Made by a program: the position numbers and the translations under genes
Notes under the pieces: generated by a model
Told to the model about the DNA's origin: nothing
Seen by the model: only the letters and a program-made list of their open reading frames with translations
The model's database searches: none
Part shown: positions 26,301 through 38,100 of the stretch, piece by piece
Numbering within the stretch: the stretch's first letter is position 1
Layout of the letters: every line of letters starts with the position of its first letter
DNA from: Tetranychus cinnabarinus
Taxonomy: Eukaryota; Arthropoda; Arachnida; Trombidiformes; Tetranychidae
Assembly: GCA_022266195.1 (NCBI GenBank)
Contig: WHVY01000004.1
Span: 2,807,501 to 2,871,500, forward strand
Direction: 5' to 3'
DNA length: 64,000 nt

Positions 26301-29300
26301 TGAAGGTCATTTTTAAAGCCGCAAATTTTAATGACTAGACAACAGTTTTTACAAATACATATCGGCAACATTCAAAATGGTCAACGTTTTTGCAAAAAAT
26401 CATGTATGGCTTGGGCATAATGAAATGCAGTAGATATTCAAACAAATCAGAAATTATGAGCACACGCAAAACCCATATTTTTGCAAGAATGACTGAATTC
26501 TAGAATGCATCTGATTAACGCTAATGATTGCACTAATTTTCAGCTTCTTTTTGATATTCAATATAAGCTATTGATGGTGTCAAAGTTGAATTGAATCTCA
26601 GTATTGGCCAAGTTTCTTGCAAGTTGACAAGTGTTATAGACGATAGCTCAATCCTGTCAGATAATCCTTGGACCATTGTAACTTGCTTCAATCATTCCCA
26701 GTGATTGTATTAAATAATATCATTAGTAAAAGCATTTTTATCTCTTTATGACATGTAACCTTTTCTCTTCCCTTTTTTCACTCTCTTTTTCCATCATCAG
26801 TCATCTTCCATCTTCACCCATCTTCACTTTCATCTTGCACTAGCCTTTCTCTCATTCTGTGAGTAGAGAAAAATTATTCTCTTCATTGAACCATGAATGG
26901 AGAAAAAAGAGAAACAAGGATAAACATTCAACTTGTTCCAATGATGTTTATCTAAATTCATTCAAACAAAAGGTCAGACTCATTGATAATAATAAAGATG
27001 GAGACTGATAAAAGGCAATGGATTCATTTCAAATCCAAATAATGTCATTCTCAATTGCAATACTTATACTTTGATGTAAATATTTTTCATGATTACATCA
27101 AAAAAAGAAACAAAAAAAGGTTATTCCTGTCATTTTGATTTAAACCTTTTCTCGCATTAATCAGAATCCAAATGAAACTTGCCAGAACTTATCATTGGAA
27201 CATAAGCAAAGGTAAAAATTATCATGAAAAGTGCGAAACAAAGTCGATCGAGATTGCATCTTGCATCAAGTTTTCCCTAATTTATCAATTATTGTAACAT
27301 TTTCCTGGAAAGGTGAACGTAATTGTGATATTATCATTTTAATTATATTGCACACACGTTATTATCTTGTAGTTGTTATTTCTATTATTAGATTATTAGA
27401 AAGGAAAGAAATAATAATATCCATCAATTGAATGGAGAAAACTCTTTTTCCCTGACTATTCCAAGATCAAGTTTACTTTTCTCATGATAACTTCTTTACT
27501 GTTGATATCGATCGATTAACTGAACAAGTAAAAAGAAGACGAAGAAGAAGAAACATTTTCATCCTTTCCTTTTCTTCACCATTTTATACCTTTTGCTAGC
27601 AACATTATAATTCAGTCTATGATTCCATTGATACACATGAAAAGGTAACTGAAACTGAAACTCTATGCTAATGTTTCGTTTGCAGATTTATCCTTCTTCT
27701 CGTTGACTGACAGAAAAGTGACCTTTTCTGTTTACTGTTTGCTGGGTGTTGCGTGTCTGAATAACAATGAGTTTCGATTCTCATTATGTTCATTATCGCA
27801 TTTCAAAGTCAATCACTTTTAACTTTTGTTGGACACTTGAACAGGTTGACTCTTGACGGCAGAAGAAAAGCAAAAAGTCTTTTTAATGCATTTTTAGTCT
27901 TCGTTTGCAGACATCATTTCCTTTTCCTTTTTCATTCTTCTTTACCTGTCAATGATATCAACAGCTTCTGAGTTGTTTCCAGTTTCATGGCAATTGATTA
28001 TCATTTATCAGGCGATATGATTCATGCGAAAAGGAAGACAACTTTAGTAATCAAAGTTTAATATTAAGTGATATTGTTTCCTTCAATTTATTCCTTTCGT
28101 CATTTCGATTCTTCTTTTTTGTGTCTCTTCTGTCAGTTCGATATAATTTGTGCTTTGCTTCGAGAGAGGAAATCTATTTGTTCAGTTAAATGATTTCATG
28201 TTTATTGATCAACATCAATTAAGCTTTTCTTTGGCCGTCAACATTAATGAGATCACTGAGTTTGCACACAAATTTTTTTCTCCAGGAGATTCATTATTTA
28301 TTCAATTACATTCTCAATGAGGAAATTATTTTACTCCATGAAACAGAAGCAGAAAAAAGGTGCATTATTGTTATTATTTTGTTTTCTTTTTTTTCATCTT
28401 CTCCTAACTTCCTTTTGTAATGAGATGAGAAACAAAAAGTGGCTTAATATAATGATAAAGTGATGATTATGCTAATTATGTGAACACTTTGTTGAGCGAA
28501 GGAAGGAATTGCATGAGAAACAGAAGAACAGTAAAAGGAAAATCTGAAAAGTAAAAAGCTTTTCGGAATATTCTCTCAATTCTCAGTCATTTTACCAATA
28601 AAAACTTCGGTTCTGAGTCGGACTTTCGCTCGAAAATTCATTAATCAAAATTTTATCAATTTGAAATTCGAACGCATTTCAAAATGTAAATCTGAAGAGC
28701 AGCGAAAAGTTCTGCAACATTTATTTAAAATCTTCAGACTTCGGTTCGATTCTGATTCGAATTTTTGTAATTTGAAAATTCATAACTTCATCGAACCAAA
28801 TTTTGAAAAAATAAGATTGCAATTCATGAAAATCTGATCGATCTTGCCTCAGTTCCAGAAGTCCCGAATGAAGCTCAGAAAAGCTGATAACTTTGGTTCT
28901 CAACGGCATTAACCAAAAGAAAACGAATTTTTGGAAAATTGGAAAATCATGAGAATTTCGACTTCGATTTCAGTTCCATTTTTGGAGTCTTTTTTCTTCA
29001 TTATTTTCGTCATTTGCAATTTTCTTTTGGAAAATTTGGCTGCTTTGAATGTCGATTTGGTTGAATCGAGAAATGGACAGAATTTGTGTTTTCCGTTTTG
29101 TGAATATTTCATGATCATCGAACTTTATTGCCTCAAAATTGAAAATTGCTGAAACTGATGCTTAAACTTGAAGTTAAACTGTGCAATTGAATCTGCTTTG
29201 GATTTTCATTGATTAAATTTGAAATGAAATTGTTGAACTGAATGTTAAATTTTTAATATAAAAAAGTGTATTAAAGATTAAAGTTATGAAAAAAAGATGA

Positions 29301-32300
29301 ACTGAAAATGGGAATGTTAATTATTTTGCTTTGGAAATATGAACTGATAAAATAAATATTTGATTAAACACAGTGCAAGCTCAATATTTATCCAGACTAT
29401 TATGAATTTCATTTGATTGATTAAAATTTGTTTCTTCCCTTCACCTTATCAATTTCTTATTTACTTTGACGAAAATCTCTATTCTTCTTTTCTCAATTCA
29501 ATCAATCTTGATTATCTAATTTGATAGAAAAATGATTTAAAATTGAAATGATTTTGAAGCCAAGTTTGGAGCAAGTTGCAACCAGTAAAAGTAAAGCGCA
29601 TCAAGTAAAAAAAGGTTCAACAACAAAAGCATTTTAAATATATTAATGGTAAATTCATTTCAACTTTAAAGTCAACTCTTTTCATCCAATTCCATCCCAG
29701 TCTTGCCTCCCTGAGAAGAAGCAAAAAAACTAATAATAATTCGCTATTTTCCAGGATTGTGAGCTTTTGTTGCCAAATGAATCAAGAGTTGTTTACAGTT
29801 TGAGTAAATATTTGATGAGAAATAAGATGATAAACATTTGACTGGAGAAAAAAGTTGTATTGAATAACCGATTGAGAATCCGAGAAACAAATGATAAAAG
29901 AAGAAAAAAACATTTTCCTTTTTTCCAACTCCCAGTCATCGTCTTATCATTAAAATCTGTTGCGTGTAAAGTTTCATCCAAACTCGTTAAACTACTTTTT
30001 GTTTTATTATTTTTTCTTGTTCAGTGTTTCATGTTTTCGCTTCATGAACATAAAGTTTGTTAAAAAGTTGAAGAGACAATCCTTGACCTATTAAAAGAGC
30101 ATTCATTATGATGGACAAATGAAAGTTAACATTAGTTTCCATGGGAATTAGGAAACCTTCAAGATGTTCATTCAATGATTATTGATGTTGGGCACATTTT
30201 TGTGGTTCAATGGGAAGAGCAATGAGAATTAAAATGAATATTTGAAGGTTTTCAATTTGTTATTGGATTATCTGATTTCAATGTAAAGCTAATGATGCTA
30301 TTAAAGAGTCATCAGTGAACAACAGCCAAAAGAGGGACTTTTTTTTGTACAACTTTGTATAAAGGGAAAAATGAAATTTTGTTGAGCTTTAGACTGGAAT
30401 CAGCTTTAGACAATATGCTTCTGTGTAATCAGTGAACCATTTAACTCATTGTTACATTTTTTGTGTTCATCATTATTGAGATTTAACTGAGTCTGTGAAT
30501 GCTCAAGGTTAGATTTAAATGTTTGTAGGAAGAGGGAATGAGCGACATGGAGAGAAAAAAATTAATGTTATTCTGACTTTTTTTTTCTTCTCTTCCTCTT
30601 CTCACCATGTTTGTTCGCAATGATGATCATGATGCTGGCGCGGTTGCAGTTGCTTAATGGTGATAGTTAGCCAAGCTTGTAAAAATCATATCAATTATGG
30701 TGAGAAGGAAAAAGAGACACAAAAGAGTTGAGCGAATAGACAATGAATTGAATCATCATGAGTTAAATGGTTTCAGTTTGGGTTCATACGAAAGAAATGA
30801 AAAAGTGAACATTTAAAGCGACATCGAGTTGAAACTTTTCAGGTTTTTGTTGTTCATTTGGACGGAAACTAGGAATAAGAGATGAAATGAAATTGAATTT
30901 CGTTCTCTTTTTGTTCGCCTTTTCATAACGATTTTTCATTTTTTTCATTCTTTTCACCTTTCTTTTGTTCACAATTGAAACAGTTTTAAAATGGAATTGA
31001 ACAAAACTCGAAAGTAAACAGTTCAACTCCCAGGTAAAGAGCAACTTGTTTATGGAAGTAAATTAAATCAAACATTAAACTTTGATATCGAGTTTTGTTG
31101 CTATTTTTGCTTCTCTAGTTTCCATTTTATCCATATTTTCATCTCGTTGTTAAATGATGATCAGTCACGATAGATTATTAGTTTCCAATGAAGCCTGAAA
31201 AATTTCACAGGAAATTGGAGCAAGATAAATTACAGAATACTCAATAAAAGTACAATTAAGGTTGCTCAAGATGATGACAATAATGAATCCAAATGTGAAA
31301 GGAAAGGTTAATTTTGTACCATTTTCAATGATCGAAGGCAAAGAGATTTATGAAAGTTGTTGCTTTAAATAGATGAACCTTTTTTAATATCATTTCATGA
31401 GTAAATTGCAGTTGAATTTTGCAAAAATGACGAACTTTGCAGAAATTTTTTTTCTCTATTTTCTATTTACTTTTTGTTTCTCATTTGTGATCACTTTTCA
31501 TGCTCACCTAGAGTCAATCACATCGGATATCCGCTTCCATCAGAAGAGATTGACTTGAATTTTTTTCATAATTTTTCTCTTTTCTGTTGTTCGACATTTT
31601 ACTTTTTTCCTGCTTTTCGTTCAACTCTTTTTTGCTGCATCAAAATTACACTTGAATGAGTTTATTCAAGTTTACCTTACACTTTCTTTACACAGCCTCA
31701 AGCTTCAAACCAAAAGTTGCTTTCTTTGCTTTTTTTCATACAACACCATGAATAAGATGAATATTGGCTAGGGAAAAATTGAAGGTAACGATGGTGAGAA
31801 TACTTGTATGGAAACTCTTTGATTGATGATTCTCATCATGATATTCAAGCAAATTGTCTTTACTTTTTTTCGCTTTTCGCTTTCAACATTTCTGAGCAGT
31901 TGATCCATCAAGTTCAGTCATTGATATTTTCATTTGATTATTTCAAAGTCTGACAGCAATTGATCTTGATTGAACAAAAAAAGCTAATGTTGCAAGTCAA
32001 CAGTCGTTCCCTCAACACTTTGCATTGTTGTTCAACAGTTGCAATCTAGTGAAACTTGTGTCGACCAAGTGCAGCATTTTCACCATAAGAGATCAAAGCG
32101 ATCGTTAGACTTTTGCATTTCCAAGAATCCTGCAAACATTGAATTCTGTGGTTTGCTTTGCCTTTTTGGTTCGATTGTTTTTCTCCAGTTTATCGAGTGA
32201 GAATCCATTCAAAGGTTTTCATATTCGATATGATGCAGGATTAGAAGTTTTACTGATTTGAATGTTGAAAGCAGTTGAATATTTAGGCTTTATGACTGCA

Positions 32301-35134
32301 AGTTTGAGCTTTTGCATGCAAAGAATCCACTTTGAATGTTCGCCAATTTTGAAACTCTTCAAATTGATTGAACATTAAGGTAAAGACAAAAGAAATGTTC
32401 ATGTTCATGTTTAATGAGAGCTGAATAATGGCGATGAAGGAAATTGATAAAACTGTTTACTTTGAATTTATCGTTTGCCATAAAAGTAAGTTCATCTAAA
32501 CTGCAACAAAAACATTGTTCTCAAGCATATTGTTACATTAATTTCCTTGTTTACTTTGCTCTTATTAATATTTGAACGAAACACTATTTTTGTCATTTTT
32601 TACGTAATTTTCAGATTCTCTTTCAGAGTGTCAACCATTCATCAATAATATTGCTGTAACACTTTCATTTCCACTCTCAATGTGTTTCCAGAATCCAAGT
32701 TAACCATTGAACATTGCATCGACTAATGGTTATGATTGATTTCAACCATCAAAACTGACGCTTAAAATAACAGTTTACAAATTTATCCATCATTTGTCAC
32801 AATAATGCAAAATAAACCAAACACTTGAAGCAACTTTCCTGATAAAACGGAGATTCCAACTGAGTCAAAGACTGAGAAAACATTAAAAGCTACCGACAAA
32901 CCAAGCCGATGGAATCAATTAAAAGCCGAACGACTGATCACTTGAGCTTTAAACTGTCAATTTGCCGAAGTTGTTGAAGCAAATGTTTATTGGAATCAAA
33001 TTGCAACGATTAAATGACCATTTTATGAATGAATCCATCAAATGTTTTGAGTTGAATAATAAACGATTATGATTTGTATGAAACTTTTGCCATCAATTTA
33101 AAGCCATTTAACCGTTCAACTTTAGATTGAAAAGATATTGAACTTTGAATGTATCTTGAACACGAATATTTAAACCTTCAATTCGATGATGAGAAAAAAA
33201 TGGAAAATAAATTTTTCTCTGCACAAATTGACTTCTATTATTCCATTCTGATCATGATTATTATTAATGTTACAAATAACACATGGAATTCATTTTTTTG
33301 CTCTTCAAAGAGAAAGAGAAATTCATTGAACCAGAATCTCATTTCTTTCTCTCTTTGCTTTTCACCATCAAAAAAACAAAACCAAAGTGAGACTGAAGCA
33401 AGAAAACAAATGATGAAGATGAAAATTGGCGAGAAAAGCTTTTGCAAAATTTTAACCCAAAATAGCAAAAATATGCTGCAAGAGAAGGAAAAGAACCCCA
33501 AAAATCTCGAGTTTCACAAATTATGCTAATGCATTGCTGGTTCAAGATTACAGTTCATTTTTAAAGCTATCTTGACTCTCACTATTCATCATCATTTATG
33601 GTCTGTTTTGGCCTGTAAACTTTTCCTTTTCAACCTTGAACTTTTCAGATGAGATGATTATGTGAAGAAAAGCAAATTTTGAAGAGACAAGAAAAGAACC
33701 AAAAGAAAAGGTTTACACTCGAATATCTAAATATACTTTTTAACGGTGTTTTTCCTTGCAGAGATGAGGATAACTTTAAGGTTAGGCAAGTTTAAATTGA
33801 CCGTAGGCCATGAAAATTGTTCAAATTCCTGACGCTTTGGTAAGAAAATGAGAATTGAAGAAATAAGTTAAGCATTTGCTGAATATTGCCTTCTCATCTT
33901 ATTTTCCCTTCTCAATGTTAAACTATTTTTTCGTTTTTCATCACAATCTATTTTTCTTTTGCCCATTACTTTTGGGTTCCTCTTTTTGTTATCCTGAACT
34001 TGTTCACTGTGACAGATAAACAAACAAGCTTGAAGCTGAATAAGGTCGAGTTGAACGACTAGATGAATGAGTAAAGGTAAAGTGATAAATTTGACAAGAA
34101 TGGTAAAAAGAAGGAAAACTTTTCTTCTTTTTTCCTCGTCTTTTCCACTTTAAATACATTGACAAATGATGAATGTTTAGCTGTTGGAATTTTTCAGCTC
34201 ATTCATATTGAACCATTCATGGTAAATGTTATCAACTTTACTCGCTCTACAGTTGGTAAAGTTGATAAATTTGCTGATGTAAAGGAGAAGAATATAATTT
34301 TGGAGAAAAACTTCTTTTGCAAAATTCGTTTACTCACGTATTCTTCAAGATCAAATGCTGCAAAGATTATGGTACTTTTCAAGTGACACTGATGAGCTGT
34401 CAGCATTCGAGCCACTTCGAGAAGGGCAACCACACCTGAACCATTGTCATTGACTCCAGGCGAAAGTAAAACAGTGTCATAATGAGCTCCAATCAAGATC
34501 AAAGATTCCTGGTCAGTTGCTCGTGATGAGCCGGGGAGAAGTGCAATTATGTTCATTCCTTCGATAACTGGAAGATTCTGAAAGGCAAAAGATTCGAGTA
34601 ACTTTAGTAAGCAAAGCAAAGCGAAATAACGAATAGAACAAGAAGGAGAAAAGTTTCGTTCTTTGCTTTTTCTTTTGCTTTTTGGATAAAGAAAAGGTCG
34701 AAACTCACGAGAAACTTCATTTCGGTTGCATTAAACTTGTGTGTCCAAGTTTCAAGGCGAAGCTTGACAAACTTGTCGATGATGAACTTTCTGACAATTT
34801 GTTTTGCCGTTTCATTGGCAAACGAGTTTCTTGGCGAAGAAAAATGATTCACTAAATTGGATCGAAGAGAGCGAACATCAGCTTCGAGGAAATTTTCACT
34901 AATCAAATTGTCACTTTCCTCTGGAACAACATTTTCCGTGGTCGTTGTGAAGCTTGCCGAGGTTGAGGTTGAAGTTGTATCAGGTAAAAGCAATTCTCGT
35001 TTTATCCTCGAAACTTTGAATTGTGAATCAACTCTATTTGTGGATAACAATGAAGTCAAATGAGCACAATAATCTTTGGATAAACTTAAATTAATCAATT
35101 GAATGGAAATGATCAACACTGAAAAGGTGAACAT
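8254..35134 (-). CDS. M28-family zinc metallopeptidase, six coding exons
   Basis: This is a probable secreted or membrane-anchored aminopeptidase-like M28 enzyme that hydrolyses peptides using two zinc ions. The exons on the minus strand are 35134-34709, 34577-34338, 18260-18105, 16969-16666, 9382-9236 and 8390-8254. All have GT-AG borders, and the phases agree, giving 469 residues. Residues 1-20 form a signal peptide. The expected zinc ligands are H174 (GAHYDTV), D186 (PGVNDNGSG), E221 (FDLEEY, with catalytic E220), D254 (FILDTL) and H352 (LRSDHVMFW). Conserved end motifs are VFLTDTGPFRGYM and CYHETCDDLNLVT. The last exon adds a serine-rich linker and a hydrophobic stretch (PMSLVYLTSFTIIITII) before a short polar end. 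Introns 2 (16 kb) and 4 (7.3 kb) are unusually large. Family membership is firm; substrate is unknown. The last exon is the least certain part. Confidence 0.88.
9236..9382 (-). CDS. M28 peptidase exon 5: final helix region
   Basis: The acceptor CTTTCATTAG completes the split glycine. The exon encodes PFRGYMRKCYHETCDDLN and the closing helix NLKFLKLIVEVLTASIID, as at the end of M28 catalytic domains. It ends in phase 1 (AAAG/GTAAAT). Confidence 0.9.
13026..13561. mobile_element. non-autonomous DNA transposon (MITE-like) with perfect 39-bp inverted repeats
   Basis: The left end starts TATTAGGGCCATCAATAATT at 13026 and the right end (13523-13561) is its exact reverse complement over 39 bp. The repeats enclose about 458 bp of non-coding sequence. 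The outermost TA or TTA could be a target-site duplication, as for Tc1/mariner-like or related families. No transposase frame is present. Perfect termini indicate a fairly recent insertion or strong constraint. The superfamily is not assigned. Confidence 0.85.
14233..14256 (+). repeat. TTAGG-like array
   Basis: TAGGCTAGGTTACGTTAGG followed by TTAGG resembles the arthropod telomeric TTAGG repeat in interstitial form. A 24-bp near-identical copy occurs at 46283-46306 (one difference), at the end of a tRNA-derived element. Confidence 0.5.
16666..16969 (-). CDS. M28 peptidase exon 4: C-terminal catalytic half
   Basis: This encodes residues 275-375 plus one base, starting VIPFWGKDSPDN. It includes the strand GDFVASF, the helix with RLSSTLAKHW, and LRSDHVMFW whose H352 is the last zinc ligand. 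VFLTDT follows, and the exon ends in phase 1 at a GTAAGT donor. Confidence 0.93.
18105..18260 (-). CDS. M28 peptidase exon 3: third zinc ligand
   Basis: This encodes residues 223-274 after a TTATTTCTCAG acceptor, starting GGLGSRHLVHEYL, which continues the DLEEY motif as expected (glycine-rich turn, then GS). D254 in FILDTL is the expected zinc ligand. It ends IERV-side in phase 0 at AGG/GTAAAC. It lies 16 kb from exon 2. Confidence 0.9.
24733..24870 (+). repeat. dispersed repeat copy A
   Basis: It contains a CTGCAGATTGCAGA block, then CATTAACTCGAATG, then TTATTTGACCTCTAG (24804-24818). The same order recurs in copy B, and the last block recurs in copy C. Borders are approximate and no coding capacity is seen. 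Confidence 0.45.
25545..25680 (+). repeat. dispersed repeat copy B
   Basis: CTCTGCAGATTTCAGAGCC, CATAAATTCGAATC and TTATTTGACCTCT (25607-25619) follow in the same order as in copy A. The sequence after the last block (ATTTAAAGGTAACTTT) parallels copy C. Confidence 0.45.
26205..26360 (+). repeat. dispersed repeat copy C
   Basis: It shares TTATTTGACCTCTAG (26278-26292) with copy A, and ATTTGAAGGTCATTTTTAAA matches the flank of copy B with few changes. The upstream part is more diverged. Confidence 0.4.
34338..34577 (-). CDS. M28 peptidase exon 2: zinc-binding core
   Basis: This encodes residues 143-222, after a TTTGCCTTTCAG acceptor. It carries the histidine ligand with its partner aspartate (GAHYDTV), the bridging aspartate (PGVNDNGSG) and the two acidic residues of FDLEEY. 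It ends in phase 0 at a GTGAGT donor. Confidence 0.93.
34709..35134 (-). CDS. M28 peptidase exon 1: signal peptide and N-terminal region
   Basis: This encodes residues 1-142. MFTFSVLIISIQLINLSLS is a typical signal peptide, followed by the luminal segment and a Ser/Thr-rich spacer. The exon ends at MKFL with a GTGAGT donor. The ATG was chosen because it directly precedes the hydrophobic core. Reading past the donor soon loses similarity and meets a stop, which confirms the splice. Confidence 0.85.
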
Positions 35135-38100
35135 GATGAAGAACCAAGAAAATCTCTAAATGAATTTAATGAGAAACATTAATTTGCATCGATTCATAAT
35201 GAAGAGACAACAAAAAGTGTCGATGATTTTGTTGTTGCTCAAGTAAACATTGATATTGTACTAATCAAATTAATCTTGTTAAGCCCAAACAACGGGAGGG
35301 TTAAAGAAGTGCTTAAGATGATGAAAAAAACGATAATCATCTTCTTCTTCATCAGAACCTTTTTCAGAACATTTGCTGAAAGAAGACGAACAAAAAGGTT
35401 GTTGATGAAGTTTTGATAATCAAAAAGAGGTTGACTGTTCGCATAACCATCAAATTGATAGTTTTCAAAATTAAATCAACCTCATCGATTCGCAACATTG
35501 AAGGGCAACTTTTTTCCATCTCTTTCAATCGCTCGATTACTAACATTATGATTATTGCCATCATCATCATGATCGTTATAAGTTCAACTTTTACTTCTCA
35601 TCATTTCTTAAGTGTAATTGAGATGAAACAAAGTCTCATTCAAGTGTCAACCATTTTCAGTGTTTATTGTAAATTGAATGTAAATTGAATGTAAATTGAA
35701 ACAAAACCACTTTTCTTGATCAACTTTTTGTTTTTTGTTTGCCAAATCAATTTTCAATTTCATTTTTCAATTTGCATTGAAAGTTGAAACGTGATAATTA
35801 TGCTTCAATGAATTGAAAATTGTCAACATTTTGAGCCACTTTTTGAATATTCACTTTATTCCTTCAACTCAATTTGGTTCATTTAACAATCCATTAAATC
35901 TTAGCAACGTTTCCGATTTGGTTCAACATCTTTTCTGATGTTTCCAAGCAAAATCAATATTTTCATTTGAAATGTTTCTTTTTTTTTGTTTTCTCATCAA
36001 AGTGTTCAGTTCCTGTTTGACATGACATCAACGTTTTCATGTTTTCGCCATCATTAGCTGTCAATGGGACAAGCTGACAAAGTTTATTAAAAGGTTAATC
36101 ACTTCAACTGGTCAACATGTAAATGCAACGAGAAAAGTTCATTTCTTTGGAAATAATTTTTCCATTTTTTCTTTTTTCGAAAAGAAATCTTTTTCAGAAT
36201 TTTTTCATTACTCAATGATTACTGTAAATTGATGGGAAACCTTGCAGTTGATTAACTGTGAAAAAGTTCATTACAATTGAGAAAATTTCTTTTCTTCTTT
36301 TTCATGTTAAGTTATGTTTAGAGTTGAATTGTTCAAAGATTGAAGTGTTGATTAACTTTCAGTTTCACTGAAAATTTGAAGATGAGTTTAACTAATTGCA
36401 GTTTACCAAATTGAATTACATGTTGATTAGTGAAACGAAACTGCGTTAACAAGTGATAATTGTGTTAATCAGTTGAATGCAGTTTCAAACAAAATTAACC
36501 CTGAAAAATGGAGAAACTCTCTAATTTATGGTTTCATATTTTGTTCAACTTTGTGCTCCATTTATGATTCTTATGTCTTGCTTCACTTGTTCATCTTAAC
36601 CTTTACTTGTTTCAATCGAATTAGTTGAACAAGTTTTACAATGAGATAATAAACAGTTGCTCATATCAATGAATCAACATGAAACTTGGTGAGAAAAGAA
36701 CCAGAAGCCAAGTTTCTTAATCAATATAATTTCAGATTGAACCAGTTTCAATGATTAGACTGATGGAAAGACAAAGAATGACAAAAAAAACTGAAAACAT
36801 GAAGAAGACATCAGTTCAGTTATCTATCAATTTTCAGCTTCCATTCCGATTCTCATGAGATGAATTTGCATTTTATTATCTCAATCTGGCGAAACTGGTG
36901 AAACGTGAAGAGTCAAAAATCAATCAGAAAATAGTGTTAATGAGAAAATTTAATTTTCTTTCTAAAATGTTCATTACATTGAAGAGATATCGATCGCTGT
37001 TTAATATTCATTCACCTTGTTATGGACAATCAAAGGTTCATTCATTTGTTGTTTCAAATTCATGAATAGATTCATAAAGAAATTGAAACATCGATAAATC
37101 AAGAGGTTCAGATGACAGTGATCAACAATTGAATAAACAGTAAGATAGATGAAGGAAGGAATATCATTAACCGATGAAACATTTATCATTGTGTGATCAT
37201 CATGATAATTCAAGTTATCATTTGCTTTCATCTTTACCTTTCAACATTCGAAATCTGATTTCGGAAGAAACGGAGAGAATCACTGTTACATGGAAAGGAA
37301 TAGAATGAAAAATTATCAAAAGAAAATTAGATTGCCAGAGATTTCATGATAATTATTTTATTGTTTCATTATTTTTCGTGAAATTACAATTTTCTAGACA
37401 AATTTAGATTCTCTCAATTGCTTGAGTCAAGTCAGGAAAATGAAATTTTGCTGACTTTTTGAAGTCTCTTTCTGATGCATCAAGATGACTTGAGATTCAA
37501 TTTTAATCGAAACTCGGTGAAACTTCATTTGCAACTTTAATGATTAAAGGTTGAACATTCGCATCCAAGAGTTATCTTGAAATCTGCTGAAGAAACAGTT
37601 TGATAAACATTTATAAAAGTCATCAAGAGCAGGCAACTCTGATCGGAAACTGTTGTCATGTTGATGTTGCCATTCCTTGAAATGAACATCTTACATTTTA
37701 TTATCGCAACTCAGTTTACTTAACTCATGATAAATATTATTTTTATGGTTAATTTCTGCTTTACTGGACAAAAATATTTACTTTTTTATGAACATTTCTT
37801 CTTCTTTTTCCCTCTCACCAGCAACTTTAACATCATTTTTTATTCTCTCTCTCTCTCTTCCATCATTATCATGAAACTTTTATTGAACAGTAAAAAGCAC
37901 ATGAAAGGAAAATTGTTAAACAGATTTATGGGAAAGAATTAAAGTTTACAAAATTAACTGATAACTTTGACTCCCAGTTGCACGGAAAGTCGCAATTTTT
38001 TATCACCAAATTTTCTTGTACTTTTTACTTTATCAAGTGAACATTAAAGAAGCATTTTCAATCAAAAATTGAATGTAAATTTTGATCAGTTTCAACAATA

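Larger units (their letters stand above)
18261..34337 (-). other. very large intron 2 of the M28 gene
   Basis: These 16 kb separate the exon carrying the first zinc ligands from the next. They show many short frames without splice or composition support, a repeat family with copies near 24.8, 25.6 and 26.3 kb, a purine-rich tract (about 25.08-25.52 kb) and two copies of the ACTCCCAG motif at 29928 and 31026. Confidence 0.7.
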
